Shown in pieces: positions 7,596-13,122 of a DNA stretch of 22,412 nt; within the stretch, counting starts at the first letter, position 1, and every line of letters begins with the position of its first letter. Where the stretch lies: the NCBI GenBank assembly GCA_937907605.1, contig CALCYI010000056.1, forward strand, positions 1 to 22,412. Direction: 5' to 3'. The notes beneath the pieces were generated by a model, which worked only from the letters and a program-made list of their open reading frames with translations, searched no databases and was not told the DNA's origin. The position numbers and the translations under genes were made by a program. Origin of the DNA: an uncultured Clostridia bacterium (GTDB taxonomy: Bacteria; Bacillota; Clostridia; Oscillospirales; Acutalibacteraceae).

Positions 7596-8011
7596 TGGAT
7601 AGTTTACAAAGAAAGCTGTGCGATATGCAAGGACGTCTTTTCAAATTATCAGTCGATAAGGAATACGAAAGCTTTAATTTCATAAAAATCTTTATGTCAT
7701 CTGACATCGCAAAGGGACTTGACTCTGAATTTGACAGAACACAATGGGTAGGCGAAGAATACCTTATTGATGAGATAGCAAACGAGTATAAAGATAAGCT
7801 GACTATTGGTGATGTTCTTGATAAAGAAGTAATGTATTGGGTAGGATATACCTACCGTTTCTGGCATTACTATACAGGAGAAAGCAGCAAGGAAATAGTA
7901 AAACAGGCTTCCCCAAAAGTCATATCAGCTAATTATCTGATGTTCCACACGATGGATACAAAAATGGCTGTTGATAATTTGAAAGAAATATATAGACAAA
8001 AACAAAACTGA
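7595..8011 (+). CDS. Small partner of the HTH-DUF3990 protein; putative antitoxin
   Basis: This 138-residue soluble protein belongs to no family I can name. Visible features are an N-terminal helix, a central EYLIDEIANEY (55-65) and an aromatic stretch YWVGYTYRFWHYYTGESSKEI (81-101). The tail HTMDTKMAVDNLKEIYRQKQN is helical. Translation starts at the ATG in TAATG, sharing one base with the upstream stop, with GGAG 7 nt before it inside the toxin-like gene. Coupled overlap, single-transcript layout and the terminator after it argue that it works with the DUF3990 protein, either neutralising it or acting as its target-recognition partner. It has no macro or ADP-ribosylglycohydrolase motif, so neutralisation would be by binding (inference). 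Confidence 0.75.
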   Translation: MDSLQRKLCDMQGRLFKLSVDKEYESFNFIKIFMSSDIAKGLDSEFDRTQWVGEEYLIDEIANEYKDKLTIGDVLDKEVMYWVGYTYRFWHYYTGESSKEIVKQASPKVISANYLMFHTMDTKMAVDNLKEIYRQKQN

Positions 8012-8018
8012 CGAAAAC

Positions 8019-8053
8019 GAGGAGTTACCATAGCGGTAGCTCCTCATTTTTTT
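8019..8053. terminator. Bidirectional terminator
   Basis: GAGGAGTTACC-ATAGC-GGTAGCTCCTC forms an 11-bp stem with one wobble pair, followed by ATTTTTTT on the plus strand and GTTTTC on the minus strand. It separates the convergent DUF3990 pair and HTH-HipA gene. Confidence 0.85.
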
Positions 8054-8063
8054 GTGTGTTAAA

Positions 8064-9446
8064 TTATCTCAATTTAGGTAACGACAGTAATTCACGAGCG
8101 CGGACGTTGATATAGTTTTCAATTGCGGTCAGGCGTTCTTCGGGAAGATTGATAGACGGATGCCGTGTGAATTTAAAATCAACGATTTTTCTTAACTGAT
8201 TTCTCTGCTTCGTTCCCATAACCTCTCTGCATACATCCTCAAATGAGAGTCTATATGGAGTGGTTCTGGTTTTTGCGTATTCGGCAAGGTTTTTAAAATC
8301 GTCAGGCATTCCGTAATTGAAAAGCGATAAACCGTTATCAAAAATCGGTGCAGGTGCAATAACTTTACCGCTGTGATTATCACGTAACAGACCGAAGTTT
8401 CCGAAATGTCTGTCTTCATTATAAATAAGAGCATCAAACACAAGCATACTGTTAACCTGCTCGCGGAACTCTTTTCCGTATTTATCATAAATACCAAGTG
8501 CAGCTTTGAGTGTGCCCTCTTTCATCAGTCTGCCAATAGGCACAAATGCCGTGTCAATATCGGTAAAGAGCTTGCACTTTGATGCAAGAATGCCCTTCCA
8601 GTTTTCAAGGTCATAGTGAACGGCGTTCAACCCCATTACTTCTGCAATCTGAGAAGCATAATATTCGCTATACGGCTCATTGCCTGCGTTTACAGCGCCC
8701 TCGGTTCCGCCTTTGTAAAGATAAGTACCGTCATTCTCAACGAAACGCCACGCCTTGCGGAGCATACCGTTTGTGGTAAACTCTGGGGAGGTTGAAAACG
8801 CCTCGTTGCCCGTGCCAACGCCCGTATAAGCAACAAGCGAAAGCGCCTCTGAAAAACGGTTTTCAAACAGATTGTAATCCTCATATTTACCGTCAAAATC
8901 ATTTTTAACAACCCAGTAACTGTCGTTAAGCGACAATCCCATACAAACGTCAATAATGCCCTTCGTGTTGTTGACGCTGAGACCAAAGGATTTGAGAATT
9001 TCGTCAACGAACTGACGGTTCTTAGGAATAACCCTGTGCTCAAGCCACTTGACTATACCTTCATCGGTAAGTTTCAGGTCAATGGGGAACAGAGACTTTT
9101 TGCTTTCGTTAACGCTTTTGATAGTAGCCTTAAGACCTTCAAGCGGTTTAGTCTCAAGCGAAAACTCTATAAGCGGCTCATCGTATAACTTTAAGATATA
9201 GTTATTATTCACGGTATCACTCCTTTCGTCTAAAATTACGCTGACGTCCTTGTCAAGCGCTTGGGAAATTTTGATTAACATATCCAGCGAGAGATTTTGC
9301 GCTCCGCTTTCAATTCTGCAGATGTTGGAACGCTGTGTTCCTATCATTTCAGCCAACTGCGCCTGCGAAATTCCTTTTTCAAGGCGAGCCTGCGTCAGTT
9401 TTGATATAATGCGCTGTCGCATTTTAACAATTTCATCGTTATTCAA
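8064..9446 (-). CDS. HTH-HipA fusion, Ser/Thr kinase-like toxin
   Basis: Residue numbers count from the upstream in-frame GTG at 9455. Residues 13-72 are an XRE helix-turn-helix (QARLEKGISQAQLAEMIGTQRSNICRIESG), followed by a linker and a HipA-type kinase domain. Lys248 in YLYKGG is the likely nucleotide-binding lysine, NEDRHFGN (346-353) is the catalytic loop with Asp348 and Asn353, and FDNG (372-375) carries the metal-binding Asp. HipA kinases phosphorylate translation factors or tRNA synthetases and are normally held by a separate HipB; here the HipB-like domain is fused in one chain. I prefer the TTG at 9446 (AAGGAGG 8 nt upstream) over the GTG at 9455, whose site would touch the codon. 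It is likely autorepressed through the palindrome in its promoter. The kinase P-loop equivalent and target were not identified. Confidence 0.85.
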   Translation of the reverse strand: MNNDEIVKMRQRIISKLTQARLEKGISQAQLAEMIGTQRSNICRIESGAQNLSLDMLIKISQALDKDVSVILDERSDTVNNNYILKLYDEPLIEFSLETKPLEGLKATIKSVNESKKSLFPIDLKLTDEGIVKWLEHRVIPKNRQFVDEILKSFGLSVNNTKGIIDVCMGLSLNDSYWVVKNDFDGKYEDYNLFENRFSEALSLVAYTGVGTGNEAFSTSPEFTTNGMLRKAWRFVENDGTYLYKGGTEGAVNAGNEPYSEYYASQIAEVMGLNAVHYDLENWKGILASKCKLFTDIDTAFVPIGRLMKEGTLKAALGIYDKYGKEFREQVNSMLVFDALIYNEDRHFGNFGLLRDNHSGKVIAPAPIFDNGLSLFNYGMPDDFKNLAEYAKTRTTPYRLSFEDVCREVMGTKQRNQLRKIVDFKFTRHPSINLPEERLTAIENYINVRARELLSLPKLR

Positions 9447-9476
9447 ATCTCTCACCTCCTTAACATTATTAGCTTT

Positions 9477-9505
9477 ATGTTATCATATATGATAACAAAT
9501 GTCAA
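9477..9505 (-). promoter_or_regulatory. Promoter of the HTH-HipA gene with an 18-bp palindromic operator
   Basis: Minus strand TTGACA (9500-9505), 17-nt spacer and TAACAT (9477-9482). GTTATCATATATGATAAC (9479-9496) is a perfect palindrome filling the spacer and reaching into the -10. A bound dimer would block polymerase, the usual autoregulation of HipB-type proteins. Confidence 0.8.
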
Positions 9506-9510
9506 ATGAT

Positions 9511-9540
9511 AATAAAAAATAAGAGCTGCGAATACAACTC
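9511..9540 (-). terminator. Terminator after the small XRE gene
   Basis: On the minus strand GAGTTG-TATTCG-CAGCTC (one wobble) is followed by TTATTTTTTATT. It begins one base past the XRE stop and ends just before the HTH-HipA promoter. Confidence 0.7.
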
Positions 9541-9783
9541 CTACTTAATTTCTTGCTCTAAATTTCTGAATGTTTCCGTATCAAAGAATTCAGTAATGGA
9601 TATTTCAAGTCCGTCACAGATTTTCTTGATAGTGGTTACGCCTGGGTTCTTACTTTGATTGTAAATTATTGATTTAATAGTGGTATATGGTATGCCCGAT
9701 ATCGTCGCGAGCTTGCAATAGGTTATGTTCCTCTCATCACATAGCTCAATGATCCTTTGCTTTGTCGCTTCTGCAATATTCAT
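9541..9783 (-). CDS. Small XRE-family transcriptional repressor
   Basis: This 80-residue protein is almost entirely one Cro/C1 helix-turn-helix: RIIELCDERNITYCKLATISGIPYTTIKSIIYNQSKNPGVTTIKKICDGLEISITEFFD. This form (NITxxKLAxxSGIPxTT) is very common in clostridial phages and conjugative elements. The ATG at 9783 has AGGAGTG 6 nt upstream; the longer in-frame extension has neither a site nor homology. It follows the 56-residue gene by 64 nt on the same strand, and that gap holds a long inverted repeat (9834-9866) that it may bind. Confidence 0.88.
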   Translation of the reverse strand: MNIAEATKQRIIELCDERNITYCKLATISGIPYTTIKSIIYNQSKNPGVTTIKKICDGLEISITEFFDTETFRNLEQEIK

Positions 9784-9833
9784 ATCAATCACTCCTAACA
9801 AAATTATGATACCAATTCTGTTAAGAGCGAACG

Positions 9834-9866
9834 GACTATATAATATACTATTTACGATATATAGTC
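9834..9866. promoter_or_regulatory. Inverted repeat GACTATATA / TATATAGTC, candidate XRE operator
   Basis: GACTATATA (9834-9842) and TATATAGTC (9858-9866) are perfect 9-bp arms around a 15-nt spacer, lying between the 56-residue gene and the XRE gene and overlapping the end of the former. The same half-site recurs at 10049-10057 in the promoter of the 56-residue gene. Confidence 0.55.
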
Positions 9867-10018
9867 TTTTTGACTTTTGCTGTACAAAGAGAGATGAATA
9901 ACTGCGGCGACATATCAAAACCTGATGCAGTAATTGCTTTTTTCATCTCTTCTTCAACTTCTTCGGGTGTTGTATTATACTTTTTTGCAACTTGTTTAAG
10001 CATCTTTTTATATTCCAT
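9848..10018 (-). CDS. 56-residue helical protein, unknown function
   Basis: MEYKKMLKQVAKKYNTTPEEVEEEMKKAI is a lysine/glutamate-rich helix-loop-helix, followed by ASGFDMSPQLFISLCTAKVKKTIYRK. The layout (KKYNTTPEEVEEEMKKAI) resembles the small Spo0A-C-like proteins often found in clostridial genomes, but that link is loose. The ATG at 10018 follows a near-perfect GGAGGTGA; the longer frame upstream has no site. It is the first gene of a two-gene unit with the XRE repressor and could be a small antirepressor or partner of it (inference). Confidence 0.7.
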   Translation of the reverse strand: MEYKKMLKQVAKKYNTTPEEVEEEMKKAITASGFDMSPQLFISLCTAKVKKTIYRK

Positions 10019-10044
10019 ATTCTCACCTCCTTCAGTATGATAGT

Positions 10045-10073
10045 ATAATATATAGTCTATCAAAATTTGTCGA
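10045..10073 (-). promoter_or_regulatory. Promoter of the 56-residue gene / XRE unit
   Basis: Minus strand TCGACA (10068-10073, 5/6), a 17-nt spacer and TATTAT (10045-10050, 5/6). The XRE half-site TATATAGTC (10049-10057) overlaps the -10 and spacer, and GATAG/CTATC arms flank it. Confidence 0.65.
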
Positions 10074-10103
10074 AGCGTGCAGGAAAACAAAAAATAACAT
10101 CTG

Positions 10104-10121
10104 TGTCCGTCTTTTTGGACA
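10104..10121 (+). other. Small hairpin upstream of the LexA box
   Basis: TGTCC-GTCTTTTT-GGACA is a perfect 5-bp stem with an 8-nt loop, ending one base before the LexA box. It is too weak to call a terminator. Confidence 0.35.
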
Positions 10122-10165
10122 GGAACGGGTGTTCGATTTACATTACCGCTATCCCGTGCTATATT
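10122..10165 (+). promoter_or_regulatory. SOS promoter: LexA box next to a sigma-A promoter
   Basis: GGAACGGGTGTTCG (10122-10135) matches 13 of 14 positions of the Gram-positive LexA consensus CGAACRNRYGTTYG, with perfect GAAC/GTTC half-sites. One base later comes TTTACA (10137-10142, 5/6), a 17-nt spacer and TATATT (10160-10165, 5/6). LexA bound here would touch the -35. The promoter points to the 46-residue peptide gene at 10274. Confidence 0.75.
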
Positions 10166-10171
10166 GACGTT

Positions 10172-10257
10172 GACAGGGAAACAAAATTCTTATTGATTTT
10201 GTTCTGTGTTTGTAATTCTTTTTCCTTTCTACCTTTCTTTACCCTTGTTTCCCTGTC
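10172..10257 (+). promoter_or_regulatory. 5'-UTR with 13-bp terminal inverted repeat
   Basis: GACAGGGAAACAA (10172-10184) and TTGTTTCCCTGTC (10245-10257) are perfect 13-bp arms separated by 60 nt of pyrimidine-rich sequence. The first arm starts 7 nt after the -10, exactly where transcription should begin. The second ends 5 nt before the GAGGTGA ribosome site of the peptide gene. Long-range pairing would therefore close the whole leader next to the translation start. Confidence 0.65.
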
Positions 10258-10273
10258 TTGACGAGGTGATTGT

Positions 10274-10414
10274 ATGTTTCTATTAAAAGCAATTTTCTGG
10301 ATAACTTTTCTGCCGTTCAAGCTCCTGTTCTGGTGGGTGCCGTCGGGCAAGGACAGCTATGAAATAGATGACGAAGAATACCTGTTCTGGAAAGACCGCG
10401 AACACGATTGGTAA
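10274..10414 (+). CDS. 46-residue hydrophobic peptide under a LexA-box promoter
   Basis: GAGGTGATTGT precedes an ATG that opens a 46-codon frame. It has a very hydrophobic aromatic N-terminal half, LLKAIFWITFLPFKLLFWWVP (3-23), with two lysines, followed by an acidic hydrophilic tail, DSYEIDDEEYLFWKDREHDW. The first part should insert in or lie on the membrane. The promoter carries a LexA box and the leader has a large inverted repeat. Small membrane peptides under SOS control with structured leaders are known as type I toxins (TisB type). This one is longer, with an acidic tail, and shows no sequence similarity I can claim. It might instead be a membrane-targeting accessory peptide for the gene that follows 10 nt later. 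Confidence 0.7.
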   Translation: MFLLKAIFWITFLPFKLLFWWVPSGKDSYEIDDEEYLFWKDREHDW

Positions 10415-10424
10415 AGGTAAAACT

Positions 10425-10736
10425 ATGGATAATCAGAATGAATATCAGTTTCATATTATATATGCGGATCAGCGTTCCCGCTGGATTCTCATCAGCGACA
10501 AAGATGGTATTTGCGGTTATGAAAGTGAGCCCTTTGTTTATCTGTTAAAACGACTGATGGATATATATGACGATATACCTGTTGACCTCGGCAAATGTCG
10601 ATACAGCTTTAAAAAGGATCCTAATAACTTTGTATATCAGTGGGATGATTTGTTTGGTATCGTCTTTGAATACCGTAGCAATTATGAAAAAGCATTAAAT
10701 ATGACGACGCAATTACTCAAAACCGTTAACACTTAG
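10425..10736 (+). CDS. 103-residue protein of unknown family, same SOS unit
   Basis: The start at 10425 has AAAGG 7 nt upstream and lies 10 nt after the peptide gene stop; a longer in-frame start at 10368 would overlap that gene and lacks a site. The protein (DNQNEYQFHIIYADQRSRW, LISDKDGICGYESEPFVYLLKRLMDIYDD) is soluble, mixed alpha/beta and rich in aromatic and acidic residues, with no motif I recognise. Close spacing puts it in the transcript from the LexA-box promoter, so it may be an immunity or regulator protein for the peptide. That is inference from position only. Confidence 0.7.
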   Translation: MDNQNEYQFHIIYADQRSRWILISDKDGICGYESEPFVYLLKRLMDIYDDIPVDLGKCRYSFKKDPNNFVYQWDDLFGIVFEYRSNYEKALNMTTQLLKTVNT

Positions 10737-10766
10737 AAAAAGAAAATGAATAACGAGGATTAGCCA

Positions 10767-10789
10767 ACACTAAAAAAGTGTGATATAAT
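10767..10789 (+). promoter_or_regulatory. -10 box with a small inverted repeat upstream of the 380-residue gene
   Basis: TATAAT (10784-10789) lies 35 nt before the ATG. The repeat ACACT-AAAAA-AGTGT (10767-10781) lies where the -35/-10 spacer would be; no good -35 is visible. It may be an operator or a weak attenuator of the upstream unit. Confidence 0.5.
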
Positions 10790-10824
10790 ATATCTGAATA
10801 AACACTTCTGAAAAGGAGATTGAT

Positions 10825-11967
10825 ATGAAACAATTCTTTTTGGATTATGCCAAGCAATTTGATATTGAGAGCATCAGCTACGATGTTCCGACCTTGGTTT
10901 ACCACAATCCGCGTAATAAGGGCAGACCTGAACCGAAAACGCTTGAAGAAATGGGCTTCCCTTACGACATCAAGAAAGCGCCGCTATATTACAACAGTGA
11001 TATGGTTCATGAATTTGTTGACAAAACGCGTGCGCATTGGAGACGTAAACTGCCCGAATTTAAGGACTTATATCTCCAATATCTTTTGGCATTTAACAGC
11101 AGAGAAGTGGCTTTAGAAAAATTCTTTTCAGATAGCGAGCCGTACGGCGTTTCCAAAGAGGAGGCGGAAAACTATCTTAAAAGTCGTATGCTGTATTACC
11201 TGGAGCCGCAAAACGCATTTGAGGTTCTGAAGGAACTGATATATCTCATTTTGGAATATGCGCCGAAGTCATTTGATTATTTAATTAACTGCTACGGCTT
11301 GGCAGGGCGCACAGAGTATTGGAAGCTATACGATGTTGCCATTGAAATTCTTGGAACAAAGCTCAATGTTTATGAATTAGCACCCAAGGTTGTTAAAAGA
11401 GAGGTTATCAAGGGTACGCCCCTGATTGATATTTATAAAAACTTCTTTGAAAACAAGTCCGCTATCAAGGATGCCGTAAAGAGTATGACGTATCAGGATT
11501 ATGAGAAATCTCCTGTTTCCTGGTATGAGCGCAAACTGGAGCGAATACTGCTTTCACAGAGCAATCTTGATTATAAAGTGAACGAAACTATAGACGGAAT
11601 AAAACTGAACTATTCTCTTTATGATGATGGCGCTTTCCTTTTCGGAATAATTTTTGATGGGGAAGTACTTTCTGGTGATTACACGGCGGACTCTTTGGCG
11701 GAACTCGATGCACATCTTGAAACAATCCAATCCTTTGACAGAGAATGTTTGAATAAGGGCGTTGCGATTTACCACGTCACCTATTTAAGTCTTGATGAGT
11801 TTGATATTGATACTACGGATGACATCCGTAGCGCAAGGAAGGATATTACATATCTCTATGACATTATTAATGATAATAAGCAATACTCAAGATTAAGAGA
11901 TTATCTCCTCGAAGAAATTGAAGACAACGAGGATGATTATGATGACGATGAGGATTACGATTTTTAG
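10825..11967 (+). CDS. 380-residue protein with acidic tail, unknown family, paired with a macro-domain gene
   Basis: AAGGAG precedes the ATG by 6 nt. The protein is largely helical (residues 60-220, for example AFEVLKELIYLILEYAPKSF). A more beta-like region at 250-320 (INYSLYDDGAFLFGIIFDGEVLSGDYTADS-type sequence; here it begins GIKLNYSLYDDGA) follows, and the protein ends in an extreme acidic tail, EEIEDNEDDYDDDEDYDF. No catalytic motif, membrane segment or helix-turn-helix is evident and I do not recognise the family. It has its own -10 box, and the macro-domain gene starts 20 nt after its stop, so the two are almost certainly cotranscribed. A role linked to ADP-ribose signalling or to ADP-ribosylated targets is a reasonable guess; an acidic tail could also mimic DNA. 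Confidence 0.8.
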   Translation: MKQFFLDYAKQFDIESISYDVPTLVYHNPRNKGRPEPKTLEEMGFPYDIKKAPLYYNSDMVHEFVDKTRAHWRRKLPEFKDLYLQYLLAFNSREVALEKFFSDSEPYGVSKEEAENYLKSRMLYYLEPQNAFEVLKELIYLILEYAPKSFDYLINCYGLAGRTEYWKLYDVAIEILGTKLNVYELAPKVVKREVIKGTPLIDIYKNFFENKSAIKDAVKSMTYQDYEKSPVSWYERKLERILLSQSNLDYKVNETIDGIKLNYSLYDDGAFLFGIIFDGEVLSGDYTADSLAELDAHLETIQSFDRECLNKGVAIYHVTYLSLDEFDIDTTDDIRSARKDITYLYDIINDNKQYSRLRDYLLEEIEDNEDDYDDDEDYDF

Positions 11968-11987
11968 TTTATGAACGGAGAATAATT

Positions 11988-12518
11988 ATGAGCACAATTA
12001 AACTTATCGTTGGTTCTGCTGTGGAGCAGAATGTTGATGCAATCGTCAACGCGGCGAACAAATATTTAGCTGCAGGCGGTGGTGTCTGTGGGGCGATATT
12101 CAGAAAGGCTGGATTAACTCAGCTTCAAAACGCGTGCAATCAGTATGACACGCCGTTGAACAACGGTGACGCGGTGATTACGCCAGCGTTCAATATCACA
12201 AATACAAGACACGTTATTCACGCGGTTGGTCCCGATTTCGGTTGCACGCCAAAGGCATACAACGAGCTTTGCGAAGCTTATTACAACTCCCTCAAGGTTT
12301 TGATGCAAAACGGATTGCACAGCATATCCTTCCCGCTAATCAGTTCTGGTATCTTTGGCGGTAATCTTAGAAATCCCGTTGAAACCTCCGCAAAGGAATG
12401 TGTGAAAGCATATCAGTACTTCACTAAAAATCATCCCGATTACGATATTGACGTACTGCTCTGCGTTTACTCCGACAGAGATTATCCTTCTGCTTTAAAG
12501 GCATTTGAGAATAATTAA
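11988..12518 (+). CDS. Macro-domain protein, ADP-ribose hydrolase or binder
   Basis: This 176-residue single macro domain carries the hallmarks: VNAANKYLAAGGGVCGAIFRKAG (21-43) holds the catalytic-loop Asn and the Gly-rich ADP-ribose loop, HVIHAVGPDF follows, and SFPLISSGIFGGN (114-126) forms the second phosphate loop. Proteins of this class remove ADP-ribose from proteins or nucleic acids or hydrolyse O-acetyl-ADP-ribose. GGAG lies 9 nt before the ATG, which is 20 nt after the 380-residue gene. An ADP-ribosyltransferase-like DUF3990 protein is encoded 4 kb upstream in the same block, making a functional counterpart possible, though the two units have separate promoters and an intervening reverse-strand set. 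Confidence 0.92.
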   Translation: MSTIKLIVGSAVEQNVDAIVNAANKYLAAGGGVCGAIFRKAGLTQLQNACNQYDTPLNNGDAVITPAFNITNTRHVIHAVGPDFGCTPKAYNELCEAYYNSLKVLMQNGLHSISFPLISSGIFGGNLRNPVETSAKECVKAYQYFTKNHPDYDIDVLLCVYSDRDYPSALKAFENN

Positions 12519-12528
12519 CCATAATTAT

Positions 12529-12561
12529 AACTCCCTTTGGATTGACCAAAGGGAGTTTTCT
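12529..12561. terminator. Strong bidirectional terminator
   Basis: AACTCCCTTTGG-ATTGA-CCAAAGGGAGTT is a perfect 12-bp stem, followed by T-rich sequence on the plus strand. It ends both the macro-domain unit and the convergent restriction operon. Confidence 0.9.
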
Positions 12562-13118
12562 TATTCCATCCTCGCAATCAAAGCTGGACCGTTATCCTTT
12601 AGCCACTTGTTCCATTTGTGATACTCAGGATATACGCGTAACACTTCTGCGTAAAAGCGGTCGGAATGGTTCATCTCTTTGCGGTGGCAAAGTTCATGCA
12701 CAACCACACTGTCAATGACCTCGAGCGGTGTCAGCATTAACAGGCAATTAAAATTTAGATTGCCTTTGCTACTGCAGCTACCCCATTTGGTGCGTTGGTT
12801 ACGAATGGTTATTCTTCCGTAAGTTACACCTACCAGTTTTGCGTAATACTCAACACGCTTTGGGATATATTGCAGCGCTTTTTCTGCCAGTCCCTCAATT
12901 TCTTTAGGCGATAGTTTAGCAACACTTTCCTGCCTCTCCTGCGCATCCTGTAGTTTCTGCAAATGCTTTTCTATCCACTCGGATTTTGATGCAATGAATT
13001 TTTCAATCTCGCTTTGCTTTAAGCGATACGGCGCACGGGCTATTATTCTGCCATCGGGCTTTATTTCAAGTCCCAGCGTCTTCCGATTGCTTCTAATTAT
13101 TTCAATATTGTATTTCAT
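12561..13118 (-). CDS. YgjP/DUF45-type zinc metallopeptidase of the restriction operon
   Basis: The family core is present: RTKWGSCSSKGNLNFN followed by VVHELCHRKEMNHSDRFY, with HELCH at 141-145 and a third zinc-ligand His at 151 (numbered from the ATG). These SprT/WLM-related M48-like proteins are often encoded directly beside type I restriction genes, where their role is unproven. I chose the ATG at 13118, 4 nt after the hsdR stop, which suggests reinitiation by the same ribosomes. The frame opens five codons earlier at a TTG overlapping hsdR, and neither start has a good ribosome site. It is the last gene of the minus-strand operon and ends at the shared terminator. Confidence 0.88.
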   Translation of the reverse strand: MKYNIEIIRSNRKTLGLEIKPDGRIIARAPYRLKQSEIEKFIASKSEWIEKHLQKLQDAQERQESVAKLSPKEIEGLAEKALQYIPKRVEYYAKLVGVTYGRITIRNQRTKWGSCSSKGNLNFNCLLMLTPLEVIDSVVVHELCHRKEMNHSDRFYAEVLRVYPEYHKWNKWLKDNGPALIARME

Positions 13119-13122
13119 ATGT

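Noticed and set aside
8192..9043. Several 60-117 codon frames antisense or out of frame within the HTH-HipA gene
   Set aside because: They have no ribosome sites or family similarity and are shadows of the HipA coding sequence.
10172..10257. Long inverted repeat as an origin of transfer or replication
   Set aside because: No relaxase or Rep gene is in the window, and its fit between the transcription start and ribosome site points to a leader structure. It could be revisited if a relaxase gene is found nearby.
10067..10261. 64-codon plus-strand frame across the LexA box and leader
   Set aside because: TTG start without a ribosome site; it overlaps promoter, LexA box and inverted repeat, which explain the sequence better.
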